Part shown: positions 33,993 to 45,348 of the stretch, in pieces | Numbering within the stretch: the first letter of the stretch is position 1 | Layout: the number at the start of each line of letters is the position of its first letter | NCBI RefSeq assembly: GCF_029962835.1 | Contig: NC_080578.1 | Span: 55,607,001 to 55,671,000 of the forward strand | From: Magnolia sinica | Lineage: Eukaryota; Streptophyta; Magnoliopsida; Magnoliales; Magnoliaceae | Direction: 5' to 3' | Length of the DNA stretch: 64,000 bases | Notes under the pieces: model-generated | Seen by the model: only the letters and a program-made list of their open reading frames with translations | What the model was told of the DNA's origin: nothing | Database searches by the model: none | Translations under genes and position numbers: made by a program

Positions 33993-35946
33993 TGAAAAGA
34001 CCAAGTTATATGTCCTAAAGGAGGGGGGGGGGGGGGAGGGGTGAATAGGACTATGCCAAATTTAAAATAATGACAACGGAATTAAATAATGTGTTAGCCA
34101 AATAAAAGAAATCAATTCACAATGCTTAAATGGAAAGCAGCCTGAATAATCAAGTATTGAGAGATTGAAACAAATGCAGTTCTAAGGACAACCTTACACC
34201 ATAAAAACCAAGGGTTTATGGCAGGACAACCTTATTTCTAGAACATTCTTTGAATAAAAAAACTCAAACCGAAAAGGAATAAATAAATAGCAAGGAATTG
34301 AGATAAATTGCAAGAATTTAAATCTAAATTATTACAACATTCCCCACTTTGTTTGAAATGTAAATATTACAACATTCACATCCACACATACATTCCACAA
34401 ACTTGAGTGATAAAAGATAGGAATTTAAGCAAATATTCAAACCACAAAACACAAGGAATTATAGTGGTTCATTTGTGTGTTCACCAACTGTTAAACAACA
34501 GCCACACAACTACTCCACTCCTAATATCCTCACACAAGGGATATTAGCATTCACTATCAAAATAGGTTTCACAGGTTTACCTAAAACCTTCACAATTGTG
34601 TCTTTTAAACTTGGGCTTACACAATCCAAAAACCCACACTTTCTGAGTTTTCGGGCTCTCTTTAGATAACCAACACAGTGAGATTTTTCTGGCTCAATCT
34701 CAAAAGAAACTAAAAGAATGTAAATTACATAAAAGTAAAATACCTGGATTTCTCTTTTTTGCAGTAGACCAGTAGAACCAATCGGAGTAGATGTTCGAAT
34801 CGACGTTTAATGTCCAATACTCACTTTACAATGGTTCTAAGTTCTAATTGATTTTAAATTAAATCAAATGGGTGTAGCTCTATTTGATTTTGATTCCAAG
34901 AAGAAGGAATACAACAATTCCTCTTTTCAAATAAGATTGGAATATAGGAATAAAATCAAATAAAAAAAGCTAACAAAAAGAATATTAAATATGCACAGGG
35001 TAGCTTAAAATGAACAAAATTATCTTAGAGTGGAGGCTTGAATTTTCTTGAAATTAATCGATGAAAAAACTCTGAAATTCGTGTTCAATTTATAGATGAA
35101 AAGATCAAGTCCCCGACTGGTCTTAGGAACCCTTTGACTGGTCGTAGAACCAACGACATTTTGAAATTTTTGAGCGCGATCTTAAAAACTATTCTATGAC
35201 TAGTCTTAGGATTTCTATGACTAGTCTTAGACCACCTACGACCGGTCGTAGCAAACCCAGGACTGGTCGTAGACAACCAGGTTTGGTTGTTGGAGTTTGA
35301 GTCGTAGTTCTAGGATTGATCGAAGGTCGAGTCATGACCTCCCTACAACTAGTCGAACAGTCTCCAGGACTGGTTGTAGAGTAACCAAAAAATTTTAAAA
35401 ATCTTCAACAACTTAAGACTGGTCGTGGAATTTCTTGGACTGGTCGAACCAGTGTTAGAACTAGTCGAATAAGGTCCAGGACTAGTCTCAGAACAGACCA
35501 ATTCATATAAATAGATTCATTTTGAATTATGTATACAAAATGACCTACCCTAAGGTCAATCTAAGGTCTATGATACCTAGGACATGAAGTATGAACATTG
35601 AACTTCATCCTTTCAGATGTAGGTTGACCTTTGAACCATATGAAGCTTGAGATCTCTATCTTGATGTAGCTTGATTTTGAGATCTTCGAAAGCTTGAACT
35701 TAAACTTCATCTTGAATTGTACTTAAGTCTTGAAATGTACTCTTCTTATCGATGTAGTTCTGAACATTGATGCTTAAAGTACATGACTTTACATTTCTTG
35801 AAGCAGAGCACCGTACATGTCTTGAACCATTGTGATGCAGTGTCTTGATCATATATATATATCAACGTACAAACACAAGACACAAATAGAGGTTTTGGCA
35901 CAACAAAATTTGACAATCAAAGGAGCATGAGACCATAACACTTACA
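33993..35946 (-). mobile_element. Solo LTR, 2-kb family (copy 1), probably Copia/SIRE-like
   Basis: Begins TGAAAAGACCAAG and ends ATAACACTTACA on the + strand, flanked by AATAC at 33988-33992 and 35947-35951. It pairs over its whole length with 55151-57185. The orientation is inferred from a TATA-like CTATAAATAG on the - strand of copy 2. The GGGGGGTGAATAGGA phrase and size resemble SIRE/Maximus Copia LTRs, but no coding region or primer site is present, so the superfamily is uncertain. It holds about 13 ACTGGTC/ACTAGTC dyad motifs at 35110-35490. Confidence 0.85.
35110..35490. repeat. Cluster of ACTGGTC/ACTAGTC dyad motifs (copy 1)
   Basis: About 13 variants of GACTGGTCGTAG in 380 bases, including the perfect 16-base palindrome CTACGACCGGTCGTAG near 35229. 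The equivalent cluster in copy 2 is 56345-56700. Confidence 0.85.
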
Positions 35947-35951
35947 AATAC
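35947..35951. repeat. Target site duplication AATAC (right)
   Basis: Matches 33988-33992. Confidence 0.88.
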
Positions 35952-36039
35952 CTTCTTTGGACATTAGTTGTTGTCTCTTATTATGATGATTTTTATCCTC
36001 TTTTGTAGGCATGAAAGGTGGTTAGAGGGGGATTCGAAT

Positions 36040-36245
36040 TGCATGTGTTCCCCACCAAGGTGGAATTTATGTGGGGCTCACTCTAATATTCTTGAGAAAT
36101 TCATTGTCGTTCAATTTTATAAGCTTATATTAGGACATGTGCCTAAAAATGAAGTAAATCAATACTCAAGTGAATCACATGGCAAATAAGAATAGAGATA
36201 AGAATAGAGATTGAACGCCTACATTCAAACCTTCTTTGGGATATA
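36040..36245. mobile_element. Fragment of the GGCCCACCATGATG-type repeat
   Basis: Retains the internal phrases CCTAAAAATGAAGTAAATCA, CTCAAGTGAATCACATGG and GATTGAACGCC found in the longer copies; both ends are lost. Confidence 0.5.
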
Positions 36246-36963
36246 AGAGTTTAGGATTAGCAAACTTTTGTATTTTTTCAGTTTATTTTAGTAGTAGTGA
36301 CTTTATAAACAATTTGGATGACATATGAGCATCACGAATCTAAATCCTCTGCTTACCATTGATACAAATAGAAATTTCTCATTTTCTTGCATTGTAACTG
36401 TAAATCCTAGTCATCATTAACGTTGCCAGCATTGCTGCATCAAACGTAGTATATAATAACGTAGCCCAATCACATGGCAACAAATAAGAAATCTTACTTT
36501 GTTGGCAAGCATACTCGAATTCAAGCATCACAATGCATCTATTTCCATCTCCACTACCTCTTATAGCATAGATTATTTGATATTTGGATTTATCTCATTT
36601 TTAGAGTCATGTCCTAACACAATATGATAATATTAACAGACAAGGTGGATTTGTCACCAACATTATTCCAAGACCCATATAACTTCTCTTTATAGGAAGT
36701 TGGGTAGGGCACATGTAGCTTGAATCCATCAAAGGAGAGAAGGATCACCTCTCATATATTCTCTCTCTCTCTTTTCATTTATTTATTTTTTCCATAAGAT
36801 TGCTTATTTTGTGGTGTCTGCTCAAATATACGTACAACATTTTATCATGTTAATACAATTATAAGTGGCTTAATCTCACCTTTCTAAAAACAACTAATAA
36901 TAATTTCTACCTGATGAGAAATCACCAAGTACCATTAGGTTCAACTCAAAAGATAAATCAGCA
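36246..36963. other. AT-rich intergenic sequence
   Basis: No gene or known repeat recognised. Confidence 0.5.
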
Positions 36964-37055
36964 ATTTCTTTCTTTCTTTTTCTTTTAACACACACTCACA
37001 CACTAGAGTTGCTTACAGCCACAATGGGTACCTGAACTCATAACCTTATATTGAA
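36964..37055 (-). mobile_element. Possible SINE fragment
   Basis: On the - strand a B-box-like GAGTTCAGGTACCC is followed by GTGTGTGAGTGTGTG and an A/G-rich tail, the order seen in plant tRNA-derived SINE 3' parts. It resembles the 61302-61383 insertion in layout. No duplication flanks were found. Confidence 0.35.
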
Positions 37056-37320
37056 ACTATTTTGAATCTACCATGAAGGCATGAGTAAGCACCTAGGTGC
37101 GTGTGCACACTAACCACAGCGATGTGTTGACCACACTGAATTTTATGAGCCCCACCAGGAAATAGGGTATGAATAATTTTTTGTATTTTATTTATGACGT
37201 TAAACTTATATGTATTTATGCGTGGATGGATGTGATGTGGATAAGATTGTTTGTGTTTGGATGGATGTAGTTAATGCTTGGATGGATGTACGTAGTTTGT
37301 GTTTGGATGGATGTGAATGT

Positions 37321-37400
37321 GAATATGATGAAATATATTATAACAGGTGTATATCATGAAGAATATGATGAAATATATTGTAACAGGTGTATATCAGGAA
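37321..37400. repeat. 40-bp tandem duplication
   Basis: Two units of 40 bases starting GAATATGATGAAATATATT, with two mismatches. A GGATGGATG-type minisatellite precedes them at about 37220-37310. Confidence 0.92.
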
Positions 37401-37426
37401 TTTTTGCTCGAATATTGAAAAACAAA

Positions 37427-38031
37427 AAGACCTTTTACCTACGAAATATTTCATAGGTAAAAGTTTCATCCACGTTTTTTACCTACGAAAACTTTCATAG
37501 GTAAAAGATTCAACCACATTTTTACCTACGAAAACGTTCATAGGAGAAAGTTTTTACCTACGAACAATTTCGTAGGTAAAGGTCGTACCCAAATCAAACC
37601 ACATAGTTATTAAGTTTCGTAAATAGTTTTTACCTACGAACAATTTCGTAGGTAAAAGTTTTGTGAACATTTTTACCTGCGAAACATTTCGTAGGTAAAC
37701 GTTTCGTGAACATTTTTACCTACGAAAACATTTATCGGCAAAAGTTTTGTCAAAATTTTATACCTACGAAAAATTTCGTAGGTAAACGTTTCGTGAACAT
37801 TTTTACCCACAAAAATATTTGTTGGTAAAAGTTTTGTCAAAATTTGTTACCTACGAAAAATTTCGTCGGTAAAAGTCTTACCTTTGCCGACGATATAATT
37901 TTTTGTCGATAAAAGCCTTTACCCTCGATCTTTTACCGATGAAAAAATTTGTCGGTAAAACCTATTACCTACGAAAAATGGTCATTTAGCGACGATTTTT
38001 TTAGTCAGTAAAAGTGAATTTTCTTGTAGTG
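37427..38031. mobile_element. CACTA (EnSpm) transposon end with subterminal hairpin array
   Basis: The right terminus reads TTTTCTTGTAGTG, the reverse complement of the plant CACTA end CACTACAAGAAAA. Inward lie about a dozen palindromic units built from TTTACCTACGAAA and TTTCGTAGGTAAA, spaced about 35-45 bases, grading into TTTAGCGACGA near the tip. Such subterminal repeats are transposase binding sites in CACTA elements. No matching second terminus or transposase was found, so the element is truncated or its other end is degraded. The 3-base flank is ATC. Confidence 0.75.
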
Positions 38032-38851
38032 ATCACCTTGTATAAGAAAACATGTATAAATAGATCGATTAAGAAGCATCATGTTCATAAAACTAAAGAA
38101 TAACGGAGGGAAATTATGCAATATTTCACACTCAATAGTCGACATCGGAGGTCAAGGTTAGCATCAAATCGAAGGTCGAGATTGGTGTGGATAGTCGAGA
38201 TTGTCGTCCAAGGTCGAGCTTGGCATTCAACCTATGGAGGTTGGCATCTAAGGCCAAGGTCAGCATCCGATCTGTGGTCGTCATATAGGGTCGTGCAATA
38301 TGTTTACTAATGAGATCGGTGCTTGTAACCGAGATCTATAGGTTTGCTGACGAATCTTATTTTCAAAATGGTTTGAGTATTTCAACTCGTTCACTGAATT
38401 TCAGGTCATTGAATCTCAGTATTCGGCTCATCTTCCTTACCCTCAGGTGTTTTAGAGAGTTTGCTCGGATGCTCTTATTGCCACGTTCCTCATACATAGA
38501 GTTACCTCAATTTTATCCACAACATGAGGTTTCTACCAAAGTAAAATTTGCAAAACATTAAAGTACAATATCATCATCATCATTAACAAAAATGCCTTCC
38601 CATTCCGGTACGTGAGTTAGCTTAAATTCATGAAACATTCCTGACTAATGCACAGGACAATCTATCGTTCCGAAAGATTAGGCTAACATGCACAACTTTG
38701 CCCAAGTCCGAATTGGCCTTTAATGACAAAATTACATCATTTTGGGTGGAAGTCTCAAGATTGGGGACCGAAATATCATCTTTTAAAAGGCTTTTATTAT
38801 TCTCGTTGCGTTGCACTTATGCCCTCAGACGTCTCGAACCCTTCGCTTGCT
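38032..38851. other. Intergenic sequence upstream of the OFP gene
   Basis: A degenerate GGTCGAGNTTGGCATC-type repeat lies at about 38140-38270; the remainder is unique. The last few hundred bases should hold the OFP promoter. Confidence 0.5.
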
Positions 38852-38858
38852 TATAAAT
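38852..38858 (+). promoter_or_regulatory. TATA box of the OFP gene
   Basis: TATAAAT 120 bases before the ATG, followed by a CT-dinucleotide-rich leader typical of plant 5' UTRs. No better TATA lies closer. Confidence 0.6.
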
Positions 38859-38896
38859 CTATAACATGTTAAGTGATCTCTCTCGTTTCTTATTTT

Positions 38897-38898
<2 letters not shown>

Positions 38899-38945
<47 letters not shown>
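38899..38945. repeat. (CT)n microsatellite in the OFP 5' UTR
   Basis: About 23 CT units between the TATA box and the start codon, a position where length variation could affect expression. Confidence 0.95.
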
Positions 38946-38950
<5 letters not shown>

Positions 38951-38977
38951 CCTTTGTCTGTACACCTACACAATCGA

Positions 38978-39841
38978 ATGGGAAAACCAAAGCTCAGAGC
39001 CTCCATTAAAGCTCTCCACCAAGCTCTCTTCAGCTTCAGACAACCAGGTTCCAAAACCATGACATGGGTCTGCATCCAGCAGACCAAAACCCATTCCTTC
39101 AGAGAAGTCTACAAGAGCTTCAATTCCGTGTATTCTTCTTCTTCAACAGCTTCCACTTCAACAGATCTCTGCAGCCTCAAAGATGAGACAGACCGACCCG
39201 AAACCGCTCGCATTCTTTCGGCTTCTTCCTCTCGTCCTTCCGCTGCTGAAGAATCCTTCTCCGCCAGCTCCTCTTTGACCGAGTCCGATGAAAGTTACCG
39301 GGCGGATGATGACGATTCAGTCCTGAAAACCTACATCAGCTCCAAGAGATTCTTCTTCTCTCCCTGCACAACGAAATCGATAATGGGGGAAGAAGACACA
39401 TCGGCAGAGGTGAAAGATGAAATGGGTCTCGCGGAAATTGGGTTTTCAGACAATCGCTGGATGGAAACAGGGGAGGAGAGAGAAGAGGAGGAGGAGGAGG
39501 AGAGAAGAGGAGAATGCATGATGCTGGAGCTGAGTTTTGGCAAGGACAGCGTGACAATGGCATTGGCATCGTTGGATCCATACATGGATTTCAGGGTGTC
39601 GATGGAGGAGATGGTTGAAGCTCATGGGCTGAGGGAATGGACTTGCTTGCAGGAGCTCTTGCATTGCTATCTGAGTCTCAATGACAAGAGAACCCACAAA
39701 GTTATTGTCTTGGCTTTTGTAGATTTGCTCATGAGCCTCATTACTGATGAACCCAACAACTGCTGCAACAATAACAACAACCACAGCCGCAGCTACAACA
39801 AGGAGAGATGTTTTCCTCTGCCTCTCTGTTTAGATGTGTGA
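38978..39841 (+). CDS. OFP: OVATE family protein (transcriptional repressor), intact, intronless
   Basis: 287 residues from MGKPKLRASIKALHQALFSF to CLDV-TGA. OVATE family proteins are plant-specific nuclear repressors that bind TALE homeodomain and TRM proteins and shape organs. The C-terminal OVATE domain (about residues 185-255) is clear: SVTMALASLDPYMDFRVSME, EMVEAHGLREWTCLQELLHC, YLSLNDKRTHKVIVLAFVDL. The N-terminal motif KTMTWVCIQQTKTHSFR, the Ser-rich middle (residues 50-115), an acidic Glu run (about 165-180) and an Asn-rich tail before the end suit the family. Single-exon structure is usual for OFPs. The start is the first ATG after the CT-rich leader; the upstream in-frame extension is only CT repeat. 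The nearest subfamily (OFP12/13/16/18-like) is a guess. Confidence 0.93.
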   Translation: MGKPKLRASIKALHQALFSFRQPGSKTMTWVCIQQTKTHSFREVYKSFNSVYSSSSTASTSTDLCSLKDETDRPETARILSASSSRPSAAEESFSASSSLTESDESYRADDDDSVLKTYISSKRFFFSPCTTKSIMGEEDTSAEVKDEMGLAEIGFSDNRWMETGEEREEEEEEERRGECMMLELSFGKDSVTMALASLDPYMDFRVSMEEMVEAHGLREWTCLQELLHCYLSLNDKRTHKVIVLAFVDLLMSLITDEPNNCCNNNNNHSRSYNKERCFPLPLCLDV

Positions 39842-39879
39842 GGAAAGAAAAGAAGAAAAAAGAGCTGTTTCTTTTCCTA

Positions 39880-40020
39880 TCTTTTTTCTCTCTTTTTTTT
39901 TTTTTTTTTCTTCTCTCTCTCTCTCTCTCTTCTTCTTCTTCTTCTTCTTCTTCTTCTTCTTCTTCTTCTTCTTCTTCTTTTAATTTTTTAAATTTTTTTT
40001 TAAATTTTTTTTTTTTTTAA
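39880..40020. repeat. T-rich, (CT)n and (TTC)n microsatellites after the OFP stop
   Basis: T runs, about 9 CT units and about 17 TTC units within 140 bases, probably in the 3' UTR or just beyond. Confidence 0.9.
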
Positions 40021-41414
40021 AGGGGGCAGTGGAATGTAATTTTGGATGGAATTGAGGTTATTTATTGAAAGATTTAATTGTAGTTTAAGTTGTAGTTACG
40101 TTTGGTACTGTTATTGTTGTTTGCTTAGGAACGGAAATCCGCGGGAACCGCAAACAAATGCTGCAATGATTTTCGTGCTCAGCCTCAAAGGGAAGGATTT
40201 TCCGTGTTTTCTCAGCAACCACTTTGACCCCATTGATTGCACGGTCGCTTCAGAACTACTGTTCTCCCTTCCCTCTTTTTCTCGTTTTGGGAGATATCAA
40301 AATCTCGGATCTGCGGGATCCCATTGATCAGATAGTGGATGAACTTATGATCCTTGTGGATCAGATAGGACATGGCGTACATGTGGGAGCCCACTGTCAG
40401 TGATCCAGATCGTTGCTCGGACGTGCTTAACCACACACACACACACACACAAAAACAAAGAAAAAAAAAAAAAAAAAAAAAGAAGGAAGAAGATAATCTT
40501 ATTTCAATAGATGGAATACCAAATTTTGAATGGAGGTCTGCCAACTTTGGTCATTGTGTGGTCCATGATATATTGATCGGGATAACGGAAGCATTTGTGC
40601 GTTGATATCCTGAGGGCCGTGAAATTATGTGAGCATGGAACAACCGAATCCTGTGGATGCCGGATAGGACCGGTACCTATTCAGTGAGTGGCCCACGAGA
40701 ATTAACGGCTGGGCCCACCATTGTAAGAGTAAGATTCTATCCTTTCCACACAAGTGGGAGCAGTGGACCACCTGCATTGGCAGTCCCAATTCCCAATATT
40801 GACTCCTAATAAATTGAATAATATCTTAAAAAGTATTTATGTGGAAGGAAACTTTGATACTCTGAAAGAGTGTGATGGATAATACGCAGTTACAATGTAG
40901 CTAGAAGTTATACATGTGGCATTCAAGCAATTCAAACTAAAATGTCAAAACTATGGGTAATAATTTGTATAAGATGTATCGTGAACAAAAAATAAAAATA
41001 AAAATAAAAATAAAAGTTAGGCCTATTTGCTTGTCGAGTTTCAAATGGTAGAACTTCTATTTTACATATACAAAAGATTGTTAGTTTTATTTCAACAAAC
41101 AAGTGTAACAACGGGTTTGAGTTGTTCACGCAATCAAATTTTAGAACTTTGACCCAGCAGCAGATGCTTCCTACATTTTGTCTCTTTGGCGGAGCTATAT
41201 GTTCCCTACTTACAATTTCTAAGTACTCCAGGTCAAGCATCATACTTTATTAGGTCATCAAATAACTCCTCATCCATAAAACATCATGCCTCAAGATATT
41301 ACTCGAAATTGAAAAGGATGTTATCCATTAAATTCAAGTTGTGTGGAAGAAATGTAGCTGTGGCTGTAAAGTTTTATGTGATTGACATAAACCACTCAAA
41401 TTAAAAGAGAAATT
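40021..41414. other. Intergenic sequence with simple repeats
   Basis: An (AC)n tract at about 40430-40450 with an A run at 40459-40480, and an (AAAATA)n tract at 40988-41013. No gene, RNA or repeat family recognised. Confidence 0.5.
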
Positions 41415-41860
41415 TTATAACATAGTTATAAGACCAACCATGATTAATGAGAAAGAATGTTGGGGCAGTTCGACAAGATGAGTGCAGTGAAATAAGGATA
41501 TTGAGATGGATGAATGACAAGACTTAGGTACGATAGAATTAAAAATGAATATATTTGAGAGAACTTAAGAGTGATACCAATGAATGATAAAACGAAGGAA
41601 AGTAGTATTCAATGAATGCAACCCATACTAAAAATTATGTCAATTAAGAATAAATTCATACAAGCCGAAGGCTCTGTAATGGCAAAACAATGCTCAAAAG
41701 GATATGGATAGATATAGTAATTACAAAAAAAAAAAAAAAAAAGGACTTCATGACCTATGATCTAAATGTAGTTATAACATTTGATAGGGTGAACTGTCAT
41801 AATAGGATTCATGTAACCCACACAAGTTAGTTGGGATCTGGTTTAAATGATGATGATTGC
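41415..41860 (+). mobile_element. LINE (RTE-like) 3' fragment, degraded
   Basis: The sequence at 41450-41600 matches the well-known end of plant LINE reverse transcriptases (pattern E-C-W ... M-S ... E-I-R-I-L-R-W-M ... D-R-I-R-N ... I-R-E-N-L) with stops. At 41740-41850 the usual 3' tail follows: GATAGGGTGAACTGTC, ATAGGATTCATGTAACCC and AGTTAGTTGGGAT, then GATGATGAT. Confidence 0.7.
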
Positions 41861-42382
41861 AGTACCACTTGATTAAATGAAAACATTGCAATCAAGAGGG
41901 TTAGCAACATGGCAGTCGTTCTGGATCCAAGGAACTTAGCTTGTGTTTCTTTCAAGGAATCCCAGATCCGCTGAACTTAGCTTCCTTGGCTTTCACTCCA
42001 TACATTAGGTAGTTTGTTCACTTTGGCGTATGCTTAACTCCAATATACCAAGGGTACCTATGATTCCATTATTTTGGCATAAGCAAGTAGCTATTACCAT
42101 AGTAAGTGCACCCAACATGACATTTTTAACAAAGAGTCACGTGGGAGGGTTCGAATTTAGCAACAATTCATTGATGTGGACCATCTCATACCCCTTCTTA
42201 ATTAGTGAAATGACCATCTCAATGAATCACCCTCCAAAGACCTCATGTGCTACCTTACCTGCTACCTTCTAGGCCTCATACTAGATAAGAGGTTGAGTGT
42301 TAGGTTTATCAAGCCTAAATTAGTCAGCCTTGTAGAAAAGTCATGTTGGTTTTAGGCTCAACGACATCTTGTGGATAGAAGA
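41861..42382. other. Unassigned intergenic sequence
   Basis: A reading on the - strand around 42030-42270 contains a run such as IEMVISLIKKGYEMVHI between stops, which might be a decayed gene fragment. I cannot identify it. Confidence 0.4.
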
Positions 42383-43079
42383 TGGACGTAGGGATGGACC
42401 TGATGAGATCGAGCACTGTCTTCCTTAGGGAATATTTACTCTATTTACAGAGTTTCTTTAGACACCTCATAGGGATTCCTTGAATCTATGAGAAAAAATA
42501 GAAATAAATTCTAAGAAATTCAAAAATTATTTGATTGATAATTATCTCTTTTTTATGTATCCCTATTACATCACTAATAAAGAAAAAACTAAACCAAAAA
42601 TTGTAATTACCAAAAATAGCAAAATTCTAACTCTAACAAAAATCTTAATTCTAGCAAAACTCTTATAAAGCTATTTTATAAAAATAAAAATTCTAAATAA
42701 ACTTTTGCTAGAAGAGTCCTAGCATGATTACAGGTTATTTATAAATTAAAAATAAAAATAAAAATAAAAATAAAAAAGAGAGAGAGAGAAAAAAATCTAA
42801 AACTCTAAAAATAAAGAAATATTAAAAAAATCAAAATTACTAAAAATAGTAATTTTTCCTTAAAATTTCATTTTTAAACTAAAAGCGCACGTTTTCTAGC
42901 GAAATGGACATATGCAACCCACCTTGTGGGTCGGTTCACCTTGGATGGCCCATTTGAGTAGATATTGATAGGTTTTGCATCCCATAATGATATTTGGATC
43001 AAAAGTTATGGCCAATCTACGGTTCACCTCCTTTTGGTACAATCATGCTAGGAATGTATCTATGCCACGTCTTACATCA
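42383..43079 (-). repeat. 3' LTR of the deleted gypsy element
   Basis: Aligns with 54389-55063 along its length (shared AGAAATTCAAAAATT, CTAAACCAAAA, CATGCTAGGAATGTAT) and ends CTTACATCA. Confidence 0.8.
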
Positions 43080-43165
43080 GACTCCTCCACTTGAAAAAAA
43101 ATAAAATTCAGCCTCGAGTTACTCAAGGGACTTCGCTAATGATATAGAAACAATTTCTGGTAACG

Positions 43166-43170
43166 ATGTT
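43166..43170. repeat. Target site duplication ATGTT (left)
   Basis: Matches 53235-53239. Confidence 0.9.
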
Positions 43171-44060
43171 TGTTATGGGTAAAAATGGATCGGCTAAAAA
43201 GAAGAGGTCAGCTCGGACATCTCTGCGGAACATGAGGTCGGCCAGCGCTATAATGACCAATGAGCTTTTCAATGGCCAAGGAAGATCTCATCCGGCAAAG
43301 AGAAGTCGGTCACCTACTATGTATAAAGGTAGGTCGGCAAGTCTGCCATCTACCCAATGATAAGGGGAGGCTCAAAGCTCATCCGAGTATCTGGGTCAGC
43401 TAAGACCGCCTCGGACTCTTGAGCTCAATCCCCACACTATATTTCATCCGAACTCTACTAAGGAAAGGAGCTCAGCCTCACTGCCCTAGCATGAGGGAAG
43501 GTCGGTAAGTTAACAATCTACAAAACACAGAGAGAAGGGTCAGGGTTTTCCAGAGTATCTAGGTCGGCATACTACCCCCCTGGTCAGGTCGGCAGACTAC
43601 CCCCTGGTTAGTTCGGTAGACTACGCCCTGGTCAAGTCAGCCTCGGCCTCCTACTGTGTGCCACCCCCGGTTCCTATTAATCAGGTCTTATCCGAGAAAC
43701 CAGCCCGAGATCTCCGTTGAAGATCTCAAGGACAACTACGACACGCTTGGAATATAGATCTTCCCAAATCTTCACCAAGGATCTCGGGTGATCATCCTGA
43801 CATATCCGGGACTCAATTCCCCCTACAATAGGAAGATATCCTCTACGCCACCACCTCTCTTCAACTATAAATAGGAGCATCTCTAATGATGAAAGGTACA
43901 TAGAATCTCTCACCCAAAACCCTTTAATACTATCAGACCCAGATTCCTAACCTGACTTTAGCATTAGAGGGTCCCTTGCTCTAATCAGGGTCTCTTTTGT
44001 CTTTTTCCTGTGTAGATACTCGAAGGTCTAAAAAGGGTGGACCAGATTTTTACATCAACA
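43171..44060 (+). repeat. 5' LTR of the gag-only element
   Basis: 890 bases, followed at 44061 by GTTTAGTACCATCTGTGGGA. This looks like a decayed form of the TTTGGCGCCGTCTGTGGG boundary seen in Tat/Ogre-type elements. Confidence 0.85.
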
Positions 44061-44571
44061 GTTTAGTACCATCTGTGGGATACAACATCGAAGTTATTCA
44101 TTCTTTACTAGAAAACCACAATGGTGAAATAAAAGAAGAAAACTCTAGCTGTCATTACTACAGCCATACCAGCTCTTCCTAAATCTACTCCTGGAGCCAT
44201 CCCAGCTCTTCCCGAATCATCTATTGCAGTCATCCCAACTCTTCTTGAATCATCTGCCGAAACCATCCTAACTCTTCATGAATCATCAGCCAAGCAGGGT
44301 GCCCAGCCTTACGAGCAGTGGGCTGACTCTACTACTGTAGTGCCCGCTCCTCGATCCAGCACTCCGGGGTGGTCGATTAGTCTCCTTAGAAAACTGAGTC
44401 GAAGCCCTGAATAAAAACATGGGTCGACTCATGCAATTCCTGGAGAGACATAATCTACCCCTCAGTCGTAATGTAGAGGAGGGTGTTATCATTGCACCAC
44501 CTCAAGCACAGGTCAACTCGTAGAGAAATAACTAACCTCCTGAGCTGCCAGCCTAGGCTCTTTACCATACT

Positions 44572-45348
44572 TTGGGAGCAGCCACACTCACAAACTTCGA
44601 CTTGCGCCCCTCACCAGAGAGAAAAATCTATGGAAAATCCCCCGAAGTAGTGGCCGAGAAAGAGGGCCATTGGGAGGCAGAGCTTAGGAAAATTCGAGGG
44701 CAAATCAACAACATCAAAACAAGCATACTGTGCCCGAGTGTCGACCTCAGTAGAGGCCATGTTAGGAGAAACCAAACCACCATTCAACGACGATATTATG
44801 ACATCTCCACTTCCGCCTAGGTTTTGAATGTTGTAGATGACCCCTATTTTAAAACTGTTGATCCGACCAAGCACCTCGAGTCCTTTAAAGCCTAGATGGA
44901 GCTTCATGGCGCCTCAGGCCCAGTAATATGCCGAGCATTCTCCCTTACCTTACCAGGAGCTGCTCGGCAGTGGTTCAAGCAGCTGAAGCCGAGGTCCATT
45001 AGTTCATTCTCACAGCTTAACAAAACTTTTCTCACACAATTCATCGGTGGGAGAGACAAAAGAAAGCCATCAACTCATCTTCTCATGATCAAGCCGAGAG
45101 AGGACGAGTTGTTAAGAGACTACTTCATCCATTTCAATGTCAAAGCTATCCAGGCCGATGATTATTCTGACCAAATAGCTCTGACAGCAATGGTAGCCAG
45201 CCTCAAACAAGGAAAGTTCTTCTTCTCTTTTGGTAAGAACCCCCTGACTACCCTTGCCGACCTACTTAACCAAGCTAAAAAATATTCCAATGACGAAGAG
45301 TTCTTTAGTTCTCGAAGAGGAAATAACTCGACTAAGGATAGGAAGTGA
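44572..45348 (+). pseudogene. gag: gag of the Tat-like non-autonomous element
   Basis: N-terminal part with KPPFNDDIMTSPLPPRF, two or three stops, then an open stretch from 44896 (MELHGASGPVICRAF, LTLPGAARQWFKQLK, SSFSQLNKTFLTQF, HLLMIKPREDELLRDYFIHF, DDYSDQIALTAMVASL). This is the retrotransposon gag domain of the Tat/Ogre branch. No zinc knuckle or protease follows. It might be packaged with proteins from an autonomous relative; that is inference from the gag-only layout. Confidence 0.82.

Noticed and set aside
37427-38031. Regular repeats resembling a CRISPR array
   Set aside because: The units are themselves palindromes with short variable gaps, the DNA is plant nuclear, and the array ends in a CACTA terminus.
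39331-39784. Antisense open frames within the OFP gene
   Set aside because: Shadows of the low-complexity Ser/Glu coding strand; the sense frame has the full OVATE domain.
42030-42272. 80-codon + strand frame left of the nested elements
   Set aside because: No domain, no splice or promoter context; the - strand also has partial open runs, so neither is convincing.
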